Numbered from the stretch's first letter, positions 48,373 through 60,279 are shown. The stretch: DNA of 64,000 nucleotides from Brachynemurus nebulosus (GCA_035578155.1 JAPWDM010000003.1:68812142-68876141); one strand, 5' to 3'. A program made the numbers and translations. The notes: a model not told the origin generated them from the letters alone.

Positions 48373-48654
48373 TTAAATGTTACGAAGTGGTTATGGCCTT
48401 ACATGTATCACGGGACAAGACTTGAGATTCTTGATTTATTAAAATTTTGCGTTAATATTGTATGTAAATAATTAAAATTTGTTAAATCCAATTAAACTGA
48501 TTAATAATAATAATAACAAAAAAAAAATAGTTTGAATTTTGATGTATGCTAAAACTTTAAGGACAATTAAAATTTTCCAATCCTTATACTTACCTTTCTT
48601 ACACTAATCAAAAAACATTTTTAGGTGTTAAATAAAAAAAAATGTGAACCTGCG

Positions 48655-49085
48655 TATTGAAAATCGTAAAACTTAGATACACGAACTAGTGGTAAAAAAA
48701 TTAACGAGTTACTGCCAATAGACAAAGTTTGTTTATTAGCGACGCAAAGATTATGCGAGCGTTCCTGATTTTTTAAAATAGAAACTGTATCAAGTATCAT
48801 AAAAATTTTTGTATTGGTTTAATTGTTGACAATCTTTGCATTGCCCATTAGATTTTTACAATTCATAAAATTTCTGCTGTTTAATCTGCAGAGTACAAAC
48901 TGGCATATTTTTTTAATACTATAATCCTTATTTTTTCACAATAATTTACTGTTTTTAAATAAAAACGGTCAGTTTAAAATTGCTACCATTTTTTTAGGTC
49001 CCAATTTTTGCCATCTGGTGATGAATGAAAAAACTATTGTCAGTAGGCTAAATATTAAACCACGCCTCTATTTCATTTTCCAATA
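48655..49085. repeat. TTGGGA-family element, C-D flank copy
   Basis: Bounded by TATTGAAAATC and CCAATA. At the matching place in the D-E flank the sequence reads CATGTATAGTCGC, an empty site. It has a ~130-nt extra segment near 48738-48870 compared with the copies at 52111 and 63445. Confidence 0.7.
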
Positions 49086-49456
49086 GTCGCACTAAACGTA
49101 TTAAAACTAACGTAAAATTTAATTCAACCTTGACACTTCAAACGCTTCAAACCTTGACTACGCTACAACTTCGGAATTATGAAAATCATATACTTTCAAT
49201 AAAAAACATATGTTACTGATAAACGAAATTTTACTAATTTCAGCGAAAATGGTTTGACTGAATTATTTAAAATACGAAATGCAAAGTGATACCTTGCATT
49301 TTAAATACATTTTTATCTGTCGTTGTACAAGGGATGCGCTACCCCTTAAGCCCCTTCATTAAGCTTTTAAAAATATAAAAAATAGTATGATACTTACCAT
49401 ACTTACAATAATACGAGTAATATTCAAAATTTCCCATAATATAAATATTTTGTACT

Positions 49457-51021
49457 ATGGCAAATGGGGAAAACAGTATTACAATAGAAGATTTTGAACT
49501 AATATGTCGAGTTTGTTTAAAATTTTCCGATAATCTTGTGTTAATATCCGAATTTAAAATTATTAGTATGATGTCTGCGTGTACGTCAGTACAAGTAAGT
49601 CAAATGTTTTTTTTGTTTCAAAGTTTCAATTTTTTTTTCCAACTCTTATTTAAATCCTCCAGATCTGGTTAAACGATGACTTACCAAATCACATATGTAA
49701 TACGTGTTTCATTGATCTCAAAAATTCATTCAACTTTAAACAACTTTCGGAAAACTCGGATAGTATTTTACGAAATATTGTCCATAAGCACAATTTAGGC
49801 AATAAATTGGTTGATAAAACCGAGACACTAGACGAGAAAGATTTTGATGATAATTTCATCGATTCAGTCAAATATGAATTCGAATCTGATTGCGAAACAA
49901 AAATTAAAGACGAATATGAGGATACCAAAATTCTTATTACAGATGACACAAAAAATATATGTGAAAAACAGTACAAGTGCGAGCAGTGCCATCTGAAATT
50001 CTCTCATTTACGCCATCAAGAATTACATATGAATAGGCAACACAAATTGAAGAAATGTAATATTTGCAATAAAACATTCAAAACCGACGCATTACGAATT
50101 CATAAAAATCTAACACATTCCACGAAAGATAATCGGGTCCCGTGCAACGTGTGCGGTAAACCTATCCTCAAGGGACAGATTCAACGCCATCTAACAATTC
50201 ACAAAAACAATCGGGACCCGGTACAGTGCGATAAATGTGAAAAGAAATTTTTATATGCGAGTTCACTGAAGCTGCACATTAAACGCGATCACGAAAAAAT
50301 CGCACGCGAATTGAAACATTTGTGCGACACGTGCGGTAAAAAGTACTCATCACGAATTGCTCTAGAGCGACACAGTGTCGCACATAAACCCGATCGTCCG
50401 TATCAGTGTACGCAGTGCGATAAAAGTTTTAAACTTGATTGTATTCTAAAAAAACACAGTGTCGTACATAAATCCGACCGTCCGTATCAGTGTACACAGT
50501 GCGATAAAAGTTTTAAACTTGATTTTATTCTCACAAAACACGTACGAAACATGCACGCATCCACCGCTAACACGCATATACGGGTCCCGTGTAACGTATG
50601 CGGCAAACAAATATCAAAAATAAATATGCAAACACATTTAAAAATACATCAGGACGTTCGAGATCCGATCCAGTGTGATATGTGTGAAAAAAAATTCCTA
50701 AGCAAGAATTCGTTGAAAAGGCACATTAAACGCGATCACGAAAAAATCGGAAACATCTTGAAATGCGATAAATGTGATATGAAATATAAATCTCCATCCG
50801 GATTGACACAGCACATTCAAACGGTCCACCTAAACATAAAACCGCACGCTTGTACCGTTTGTGGCCAACATTTTGCAATGAAATCCACGCTGGCCAGTCA
50901 CATGCATACACACACTGGCGAACGTCCGTTTCAGTGTATATTTTGCGAGAAGTCGTACAGTCAGCAATCATCGCTACGGACGCACATAAAACATATTCAT
51001 GCTGATCGTGTACGTAAATAA
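49457..51021 (+). CDS. ZAD-C2H2 zinc finger protein (gene D)
   Basis: Exon 1 is 49457-49594 (46 codons), exon 2 is 49663-51021, total 498 residues. ZAD cysteines ICRVC and HLCNTC are intact. Twelve finger modules run from YKCEQC to FQCIFC. The second is a fusion: KKCNICNKTFKT joins straight to DALRIHKNLTH. Compared with gene E about 29 residues, one finger length, are missing, and the Cys-His spacing is 11 instead of 12. Fingers 6 and 7 (YQCTQCDKSFKLD) are a tandem duplicate where E has one. The N-terminal 130 residues are nearly identical to E, while the C-terminal four fingers match C. Confidence 0.93.
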
Positions 51022-51224
51022 CTATAATGCCGAATTAATATAGTGGTTAGCAACACTACTGAGAGGTCCTAACCAATCACAATAAATACTTCAATTATGA
51101 TTATGGCTTCACACGTATCACGTAACAAGACATGAGATTTTTTATTTCTCAAAATTTTACGTTAATATTGAATAAAATAATTTAAATTTGTTATACCCAA
51201 TTAAATTGATTAATAAAAAAAATA

Positions 51225-51526
51225 AAAATAAAGTAAAAAAATGTTTTTTAAGAAAAACTTTTATTTAAAAATTGGCTAAAAAAAAAAATAAAATAACTTT
51301 TGAGTGAAGTTTGAAGCAATATGCAACAAAATTTATAAAAGCTTGAGGCGTTATCATTAATTATTTCTGTTTTGGATATAAGTGTAGCTATTTTAATTTT
51401 CAGTAGTTACCAAATTTAAATGTTGCATATTACTTCAAACTTCACTCAAAAGTTATTTTAATTTTCTTGGCCCATTTTTAAATAAAAGCTTTTTCTTAAA
51501 AAAACATATTTTTACTTTATTTTATT
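51225..51526. repeat. palindromic MITE
   Basis: Arms of about 105 nt mirror each other; ATAACTTTTGAGTGAAGTTT on the left pairs with AAACTTCACTCAAAAGTTAT on the right. Absent from the C-D flank. Confidence 0.7.
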
Positions 51527-52110
51527 TTCTATTTTTTAGTGTGATTACAATTAATTTAAAAAAAAAATTAAAGAATAATTTTTTTACCTATATTTTAATC
51601 GGTTAATTTACCCTAATCAGACATAACTATGGAAACAAAAAATTGCAATGTAAAATCAATGGACAATATTTGACAATTCGAAATGTCAAAAAGTTGCATA
51701 GGACTAAAAATCAACATTTTGGTTTGGGGCGAATTAGGGAAAAACTAATTATACAATATTGCATTGTCATCAAGTTTAGACACGTATGCAAAATTTGAAA
51801 CCTCTAGCTCAATTAGAACCTGCCTAAATTTTGATTCCAAGATTTGATCTAAACCAACATACTAACATAGCAAGTTAAATAAAAGCTTTTAAAAAATAGT
51901 TTGAATTTTGATATATGCTAAAACTTTGAGGACAATTAAAATTTTCCAATTCTTGTACTTACTTTTCTTACACCAATCAAAGAAAATTTGTAGGTGTTAA
52001 ATAAAAAAAATGTGAACCCATGTATAGTCGCACTAAACGTGTTAAGTTAAAACTAACGTAAAATTTGATTCAACCTTGACTGCGCTACGTCTTCTGAATT
52101 ATGAAAATCG

Positions 52111-52427
52111 TATTGGGAAATCAAATGGAGGCGTGGTTTGATATTTAGCCTACCGGCAATAGTTTTTTCCTTCGTCACCAGATGGCAAAAATTTACACTT
52201 AAAAAATGGTAGCAATTTTGAATTATCCGTTTTTATTATTTTGAAAACAGTAAATTATAATGAAAAAATAAGAATGGCATTTTAAAAAATATGCCAGTTC
52301 ACATTTTGTAAACTAAATACTATAAATTTTGTGAATTGTCAAAACCTGATAAACAAACCTTGCCTACTGGCAGTAAATTACTTTTTTGATCACTAGTTTG
52401 CGTATCTGTGTTTTACGATTCCCAATA
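52111..52427. repeat. TTGGGA-family element, D-E flank copy
   Basis: The ends TATTGGGAAATC and GATTCCCAATA are inverted. The corresponding C-D flank reads AAAATCATATACTTTC, an empty site. The orientation is opposite to the copies at 48655 and 63445. Confidence 0.75.
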
Positions 52428-52640
52428 CTTCCAATAAAAAACGTATTTTACTGATGAGCGAAATTTTACTAATTACAGCGAAAATAGTTTGACTGAATTA
52501 TTTAAAATACGAAATGCAAAATACCATTTTGCATTTTAAATATATTTTGAAAAATTTGCACAAAGTGTGCGTACATCTCTATTGGTGTGCGCTATCCCTT
52601 AAACGTATTCAAAATTTCCCATAATAAAAATATTTATACT

Positions 52641-54281
52641 ATGGCAAATGAGGAAAATAGTATTACAGTAAAAGATTTTGAATTAATTTGTAGAGTTTGT
52701 TTAAAATTTTCCGATAATCTTGTGTTAATATCTGAATTTAAAATTATTAGTATGATGTCTGCGTGTACGTCTGTACAAGTAAGTCAAACGTTTTTTTGTT
52801 TCCAAGTTTCAATTTTTTCCAACTCTTATTTAATCCTTTAGATCTGGTTAAACGATGACTTACCAAATCACATATGTAATACGTGTTTTATTGATCTCAA
52901 AAATTCTTTCAACTTTAAACAACTTTCGGAAAACTCGGATAGTATTTTACGAAATATTGTCCACAAGCACAATTTAGGCAATAAATTGGTTGATAAAACC
53001 GATACACGAGACGAGAAAGATTTTGATGATAATTTCATCGATTCAGTCAAATATGAATTTGAGTCCGATTGCGAAACAAAAATTAAAGACGAATATGAGG
53101 AAACTAAAATTCTTATTACAGATGATACAAAAAATATATGCGAAAAACAGTACAAATGCGAGCAGTGCCATCTGAAATTCTCTCATTTGCGCCATCTAGG
53201 ATTACATATGAAAAGGCAACACAAATTGAAGAAATGTAATATTTGCCATAAAACATTCAAAACTCCTAGCAAATTGATGCGTCACAGTGTAATTCATGGG
53301 CACGAACGACCGTATCAGTGTCCGCAATGCGGTAAAACGTTTAAATTAGACGCCGCATTACGAGTTCATCGAAATCTAGCACATTCCACAAAAGACGATC
53401 GGGTACCTTGTGACGTGTGCGGTAAACATGTCCTCAAACGACACATTCAACGCCATCTAACAATTCACAAAAATGATCGAGACCCGATACAGTGTGACAA
53501 GTGTGAAAAGAAATTCTTACATGCGAGTTCACTGAAGCTGCACATTAAACGCGATCACGAAAAAATCGCACGCGAATTAAATCATCTGTGTAACACGTGC
53601 GGTAAAAAGTACGCATCACGAATTTCTCTGGAGCGACACAGTGTCGTACATAAACCCGACCGTCCGTATCAGTGTACGCAGTGCGATAAAAGTTTTAAAC
53701 TTGATTTTATCCTCACAAAACATGTACGAACCATGCACGCATCCACCGCTAACACGCATATACGGGCCCCGTGTAACGTATGCGGTAAACTAATATCAAA
53801 AACAAATATGCAAACACATTTAAAAATACATCGGGACGATCGTGCCCTCATCAAATGCGACAAATGTTCGAAACAATTTCTACATCAGTTATCACTCAAG
53901 CAACATATTCGTCGCGAACACGAAAATGTCGCGCGCGATTTAAAACACTTGTGTAGCGTATGTGGTAAGGGGGCTGGTTGTCGCGCGGAACTTCAGGAAC
54001 ACATGCATTCGCACAGTGACGAGAAAAATTTCAAATGCGATAAGTGTGGTATGAAATATAAATCGCGAGCCGGACTTACGCATCACATTAAAACGGCTCA
54101 TTTAAATATAAAACCGCATGCTTGTACGATGTGTGCGCAACGTTTTGCATTGAAATCTACGCTGGCGAGTCATATGCGTACGCATACTGGCGAACGTCCG
54201 TTTCAGTGTATAGTTTGCGAAAAGTCATTCAGTCAAAAGTCATCTCTTCGCACCCATATAAAACTTGTTCATTCGGATTGA
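52641..54281 (+). CDS. ZAD-C2H2 zinc finger protein (gene E)
   Basis: Exon 1 is 52641-52778 (46 codons), exon 2 is 52842-54281, total 525 residues, the longest of the array. ZAD cysteines ICRVC and HLCNTC are intact. Thirteen regular C2H2 fingers run from YKCEQC to FQCIVC. An in-frame ATG lies 54 nt upstream at 52587, but the start aligned with the paralogs is MANEENSITVKDFEL. The N-terminal half is nearly identical to gene D, while fingers 9-13 (IKCDKCSKQFLHQLSLKQH onward) match gene B, not D, which makes the protein a mosaic. Confidence 0.93.
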
Positions 54282-55880
54282 AATTGTTCATTTTGGTTAG
54301 CAGCTTTGCTGTTATCTAGTAAACCGACTAGAGGAACAGTAAACTCAATAGTACTTTACCAAACGATGCGAACACTTTACCGCCCACGTTTTCGGCATGC
54401 GAAAATAATTACAACAACCGCAGAGGCCGATTGCAGTCAGTTTTTATTAGGATAAACAAAACATTCGAAAATATTTTATTACTGTTTGTTTGTTTTTTTA
54501 TATGTATTTTTACTAGTTTATTATCTTACTTCCTGCTATTGATTAAAATATCAATGTATATGTACGTATGTTTACACATACATGTTGAATCATTTTATGT
54601 ATTTGTTTATATAAAGTTTCTTTAAAAAGATTGCCGGCTCCTGGGGAAGTTTACTGTGAAAGTGTTCGGGCCGTAAAGTGTTAATTGTTTAAGACTGAAA
54701 ATCGAATTTAAATGTCACTTTAATGTTTATTTATATATAACAATTTTAGATTCATATTGAATGAAATAATTAAAATTGGTTGAATCCAATCAAGTAGTTA
54801 AAAAATTTTTATTATTAAATAGTTTAAACTTTGATGTATGTTGAAATTTTGAGGATAATACAAATTTCTTGATCATTTTACTTAGCTTTCTTAAGGTAGT
54901 TGGTCGATAAAACGATTTTTTGAAAGGATTTCAACGAAACTTCTCTAGATATTTATTTAATTCAATACCAGTAATATGAGCTTATTCCAATTAAAATTGA
55001 GTATTCCAATTTTGAGAAAAACGATTTCAAAGTTTTGTAATTTTAACGCGGGCTCTTATGGGAAAACTCTATTATTTTTTTTTTTTTTGAATAAAATGAA
55101 AACGTGTTAAAGGAATTTGATAAAAATTTAACATGTTATACCTAAAATATAAAGTTACAAACCATATTTAATAAGAAATAAAAATTATTCACTACGTCGT
55201 TTTGAAATATAATTTATAAACATCATTTTACAACGTTTTCACAATGCTTTTGTATTGCTAAAACATAAGCGCGTGGAAATTAAAAACAAAAAGTGGTATA
55301 CAAATATAATAACTGAAGAATATTAGTACATGGACCTGCCCATCTCAGAGCAACACATTAAATCAATAAAAGTAAATTTTTGTGCGTTAAATAAAAAAAT
55401 GTGAACTTTATTACCAGATCTATCGATACTAAATAATTGATCATTGCCCGTAAAAATAGACACTTAAAAACACAGGTACGAGACGTAAAAAGAGTCGTTG
55501 TAAAGGTGTGCAGCTAGGCGACGTTGGCGCCGCGACAATTTTTTTTCTTTTTTAAATCAACTTCTAAATTAACTTGTGATAGCTTAAAAAATTTCCCTTT
55601 AAATGCCCTTTCCGAATATAAAATTGCCCTAGCTGTATCTTTTAGCAATAATAAGTTATCATTATATATATTATTTAAACATTTTGACATATAAATTAGC
55701 ATTAAAACAATAAAAAAATTTTTTTTTCATTAAAATATTTTTTCCTAATACTTTTAAATTTGCCCCATCGAAGCGCCAAATTCTTTTTTGATTTAATTAT
55801 ATAATTAAAGAAAAAAAAATTAAAAACATCAAAAAAGAAAAAAAATTTCGAGGCGCTAGCTTCACTCAGCTTCACTTAGC
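54282..55880. other. intergenic stretch between genes E and F
   Basis: The first 600 bp still show diverged blocks of the C and D 3' flanks (for example near 54830). After that AT-rich DNA. A 62-codon minus frame at 55514-55702 has no support. Confidence 0.45.
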
Positions 55881-55883
55881 TAA

Positions 55884-56339
55884 AGCGGGTTCTACACGAT
55901 GCTACGAACGTTCCTTCCAACGTTCGATCGAACGTTTGAGGCAATTAAGTTCGATAGTTGATGCGACGAATGTATCTGCTACACGGTGAATCGAATGTTT
56001 GATCCAATACGAATGATGATGTGTTGGTACTCAGTGGACGACGGTGTTATCTGTCTGATGTTATCTCTAATGTTATACACTGATGTTGTCTCTCTTCACA
56101 TGAACGAGTCGTGCAGCTGCTGAGTCGAACCAACCAACGCAACCAACATTGACCTTCAAACGTTCGAAGCATCCCTTTGACTCAATGCAAGAATACCGAC
56201 ATCGAATGGGACACGACCAAATGCGAACGTTTGACGCTCGACATTGGACACTCGTAGGTTCGAACAACGGCTACACGATGCTATGAACCATCCAACGTCG
56301 AATGTTGGAAGGTGTTCGTAGCATCGTGTAGCAGCGGCT
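55884..56339. mobile_element. PIF/Harbinger-like MITE
   Basis: CTACACGATGCTACGAAC at the left is mirrored by GTTCGTAGCATCGTGTAG at the right; outer ends AGCGG and GCGGCT are flanked by TAA (55881-55883 and 56340-56342), a TWA duplication. The interior repeats CGTTCGA and GAACGTTTGA motifs. A short palindrome on GTGCACCGTGTACACGGTG follows at 56345-56366. Confidence 0.65.
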
Positions 56340-56763
56340 TAAGGTGTGCACCGTGTACACGGTGTGCATTACACCTTAACGCCTTAACTACCGAATGTAT
56401 TTTGTCGGTTAACTACTAGTGGTACTTACAAGTACCAGTAACTTTACTAACACATTTTTTTTTGTTAAATAAAATTTTATTATCTAGTTCAACAAAATGT
56501 ATGTTATATCATAGATCTGATAATAAGGATACATAACGATTAAACGGGATTAATGGCTTAACATATTTAAAATGTATCTAGTAGATTTTATAGAAAAAAC
56601 TTTTAGATACTTAAAAGTAGAGTAATTATTACTGGTATTTTCAATGCAGAAAAAAACTGGACTTCTAAGTACCACTAGTAGCGAAAGGGTTAAACTTTAA
56701 AAAGATATGTTCATCAAAAAAATGGACAGTAAATTTTTTATAATAGAAAGAAATATTTGTACT

Positions 56764-58600
56764 ATGACAAATAGGAAAATTAGTATTACAGTTAAAGATT
56801 TTGAATTGATTTATCGAGTTTGTTTAAAATTTTCCGATAATCTTGTATTAATATCTCAATACGAAATAATTAACATGCTGTCATCTTGTACTTCTGTACA
56901 AGTAAGTCAATCATTTTATATCTTCTTATTGTTTTTTTTTTCTAAACTCATATTTCATTGTTTTAGATTTCCCCAAACGATAATTTACCAAATCACTTAT
57001 GTCGTAGCTGTTTAACTGATCTCCGAAACGCTTTCAAGTTTAAACAACTTTCAGAAAATTCGGATAGTAGTTTAAGAAAGATAATTTATGAACATAATTT
57101 AGGTAACAAATTGAATGAAAAAACGGACACGGCAAAGAATTTCGACGAGAACAATCTTAGTAATGATTTTATTGACTTAATCAATAGTGATTCAAAATCA
57201 GATTCTGAAACAGGCCTCAAAATTCAAAAAGATTTATTCATAAAAACAGACAGGGAAGATTCATTGTTAGCTCATATTTGCACGATATGTGATATCGGTT
57301 TTTCTAATTTAGATGATTTAGAATTACATATTACGGAATATCATCAGTTTGAAATTCAAACAAATTCTCATTTAGATGATTTAGAATTACATATTAAGGA
57401 CCACCATCAGTTTGAAATTAAGGCTGATTCTCACTTAGATGATTTAGAATTACATATGAAGGACCATAATCAATTTGAAACTAAGACAAATTCTCATTTA
57501 GATGATTTAGAATGTCATAGATATGAAATTACGCCACATTTCGAAAATATTAAACGTTTCCGATGCCCGGAATGTAATTCGGTATTTGTTGGCCAAATAC
57601 ATTTTGAACGACATTTTAAATCTCATGAAAAAACTTGTCCCATTTGTAATGAGACATTTACACGCCATGTTAGATTAGTGGAGCACCTCGCAAGTCATAC
57701 GGACGAGAGACCATACAAGTGTACACAGTGCAGCAAAGCCTTTAAAACACTCAGTTATTTAAAAAATCACCAGCGTAATGTACACCAAGAGCCAGTCCGG
57801 TGCGAAAGGTGCGGAAAGATATTCTTAAATCAGAATTCACTCAAATTTCATATTAAACATCAACATGAGAATCGTGGAGTCCGGAAAAAGATTCCTCAAA
57901 CATTTAATTACGTGTGCGACACTTGCGGGAAAAAATTCAGTAACAAACATGCGCTAAGAATTCATGATACAATACACAAACCCGATCGACCATACAAATG
58001 CACCCAGTGCACCAAAAGTTTCAAACTTCCCTCGATTCTTAAAAAACATATTGAATTGTTACACACTCCGAATAAACCTCCTCCAGAACTAGCCTCGTGC
58101 AAGGAATGCGGAAAGCGTGTAATAAAAAAAAATATGGGAATCCACATGAGAGTCCATCGTAACGATCGAACTCTCATCAAATGCGATCTCTGCTCAAAAC
58201 AGTTCCTTCATAAATTATCACTCAGGAAACATGTTCGTCGCGAACATGAAAACGCACCCAGGGAGCTAAAACTGCTGTGTAACATATGTGGTAAAGGAGC
58301 TGAGTCTCCAGCGATACTCGAACGACATATGCTTTCACACAGTGACAAAAAGAATTTTGAATGTGATCAGTGTGATATGAAATACAAAACGCCATGCGAA
58401 GTTAGACGGCACATTTGAATGTAAGGGAACACGCGTGCACGATATGTTCTCAACGATTCTTCTCAAAGGCCATTTTAGATAATCACATACGTACACATAC
58501 TGGTGAACGTCCGTTCCAGTGTGTGATCTGTGAACGATCATTTACGCAGAAAGTAGCCCTTCGAACTCATATGAAACTTGTTCATTCTAGTAAAAGATAA
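56764..58600 (+). pseudogene. damaged ZAD-C2H2 gene (gene F)
   Basis: Exon 1 is 56764-56901 (46 codons), exon 2 starts at 56967 and stays open to the TGA ending at 58418; that product has 529 residues. Two lesions are visible. In exon 1 the first ZAD cysteine is tyrosine (IYRVC, codon TAT where all paralogs have TGT), so zinc binding by the ZAD should fail. In exon 2 the finger YKTPCEVRRH runs into a frameshift; the last two fingers (HACTIC and FQCVIC, 58433-58600) continue in another frame. Aligned with paralogs, about 13 nt are missing at the break. The acidic linker carries a 63-nt tandem repeat. About eleven fingers remain in frame. It may be decaying, or make a shortened protein. Confidence 0.8.
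57303..57518 (+). repeat. 63-nt in-frame tandem repeat in gene F
   Basis: Units start at 57303, 57366, 57429 and 57492 (last one partial), each coding S-x-LDDLELHIKDHHQFEIK-type 21-residue segments. Gene A has one related motif at the same place. Confidence 0.9.
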
Positions 58601-59984
58601 TGATATAGGCCTACTCAAATGTAACCTGGCCGGTGAAAATGGTAAAACAAATTGTTACATGGTCCTTCGAGTCGGATTCTACACTTAATTTTTCTAAATG
58701 GTCCTTCGAGCCAGATATCAAGATTGGTTAATTACAGTTACTGTTCACGCACGTCACCGGTCGGGTTAGTTTTGGTGAGCTATATAAGAAACTGTAAGAT
58801 AAAGTGGAAGTGAGAGACAATTGAATAAATAATTAATAAAGGAAAAAGCTTTTATTTTTTTATATTTATACAACTTTTGTCATAATTGGGTATAATAATA
58901 AAAACAACATCTAGTGACTTTTGTTTGTAACGTATAACAATTAAACAGATGCATTGTTTTGTATAAAAATTGATTTAAAAATACAGAGGTGAATAATCTG
59001 AGAATTGATATTTGTTTTATTCTAAAATATTTATTAAAGGTGGGACGCCTATTAAAAATATTACCAAGCTTCTAGGCCCTGTACTTTTTTTTACAAATTG
59101 GAAACATGTTTTAAGTTTTTTCTAAAAAAAATTATGATTTAAAACTATCAGTAATGTTGAAATTCCCATTATTTTATTTCAAGTTTTTGAGTACCTACTT
59201 AATTACGCTTTAAATAATATACGTCTAAATAATATATCAAATTAGCGACATCTAATATATTGAATTAATTTTAAGGCAATGTAAATAATGCAAATGATTT
59301 TCAGTGAGTTAATGATGCGTCAGATTAATTTATTAAAAAGTTAGACGCGACATTTATTTTAAAATATAAAGTATTAAATAATATAAAACTTCTAAACAGT
59401 GTTCGTTTCTTGAATAAAATCATTAAAAACGTTTCTTGTTGAACCTAGTCCCTAGGAAGACCTGTTTTTGCCCCGATTTTATGTTGCGCAGTTATTAATA
59501 ATACAAATTTTAAGTTTACACTAAAAACATCGATTGCGTCCATCGGAAGCTACAGCTCTTGTCTGAATAAACTGATTATTAATAAGTCAATTATTTGCCC
59601 GAAATAAAAATGGCAACTCTCAAATTAATCACGGTGTATTATTTAACTTTCAACAATTCAATTTAAATTTTGTTTTTAAATAAAACGAAAAATAACTGTT
59701 ACTTTAAACTTAACATATTCGTTACAATTTTGCAATTAATCACATTTGCTTTTTATTATGTATTTATATTGTCTTTTTGCTAGTGTTTACAAGAAATTAG
59801 CAAAGTACAGATTATTAGTCATATTTTAACGATAGCAAAGAGACCGAAAAGTATTTTATCAAAACATTTTTAAAGTATTCGTAGCATAATTTCACGCCAA
59901 ATATAATACTTTTTATTACATAATTGATGCGTTATTTATTCTCAAGACGAATTATTTTTAGTTGTAAATTAAAAACGTTAGTTT
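58601..59984. other. gene-free stretch 3' of gene F
   Basis: Near 58660-58735 the motif ATGGTCCTTCGAG occurs twice, 57 nt apart, followed by a TATA-like CTATATAAG (58781) and two AATAAA-type signals, like the end of a decayed retrotransposon. 58985-59640 is a copy of the dispersed repeat seen at 17520-18290. Confidence 0.45.
58985..59640. repeat. dispersed repeat, copy 2
   Basis: Shares ordered blocks with 17520-18290, including AATAATCTGAGA, CGCGACAT, ATTAAAAACGTTT and AATGGCAACTCTCAAATTA. Confidence 0.5.
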
Positions 59985-60279
59985 CCCGTATGGAAATAAT
60001 TCTCTGACATAACCCTGAAAAAAGTCTGACAATTGGATCCAGATTTTTGAGGTACTTAAGTGTACTTAAGTACTTCAATTTTACGACAATTTGAACAATG
60101 TTATTTAACGTTTGGTCCAATAAATGAGTTGACAAAAGTATCCTTATCTTGTTTTATTTATAATAAACCTATACTCAGTAATATGGGACTCAGTAATAAA
60201 AAAAATCTGGGAATGTTCCAATTGTCAGACTTTTTTCAGAGTTTTTCCAGAGCTTCGCCAGAGATTATTTCCATACGGG
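59985..60279. mobile_element. MITE with inverted ends
   Basis: CCCGTATGGAAATAAT at the left is mirrored by ATTATTTCCATACGGG at the right, and CTGAAAAAAGTCTGACAATT by its mirror further in. No reading frame of interest; duplication not resolved. Confidence 0.65.

Larger units (their letters stand above)
47446..49456. other. intergenic stretch between genes C and D
   Basis: Largely homologous to the stretch between D and E (51022-52640), so it is part of the tandem unit. It also holds the TTAA-flanked element 47540-48372 and the repeat 48655-49085. No gene seen. Confidence 0.6.
51022..52640. other. intergenic stretch between genes D and E
   Basis: Aligns in blocks with the C-D flank. Extra here are the palindromic MITE at about 51225-51526, some 350 bp after it, and the TTGGGA element 52111-52427. 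The last 200 bp match the region just upstream of gene D, so promoter sequence was duplicated with the gene. Confidence 0.6.

Noticed and set aside
49689..49976. 95-codon antisense frames opposite the ZAD linker (also 52868-53155)
   Set aside because: Present in both D and E only because the coding strand is duplicated; Ser/Phe-rich antisense artefacts.
57962..58180. Antisense frames opposite the zinc fingers
   Set aside because: C2H2 codons give open antisense frames; no independent support.
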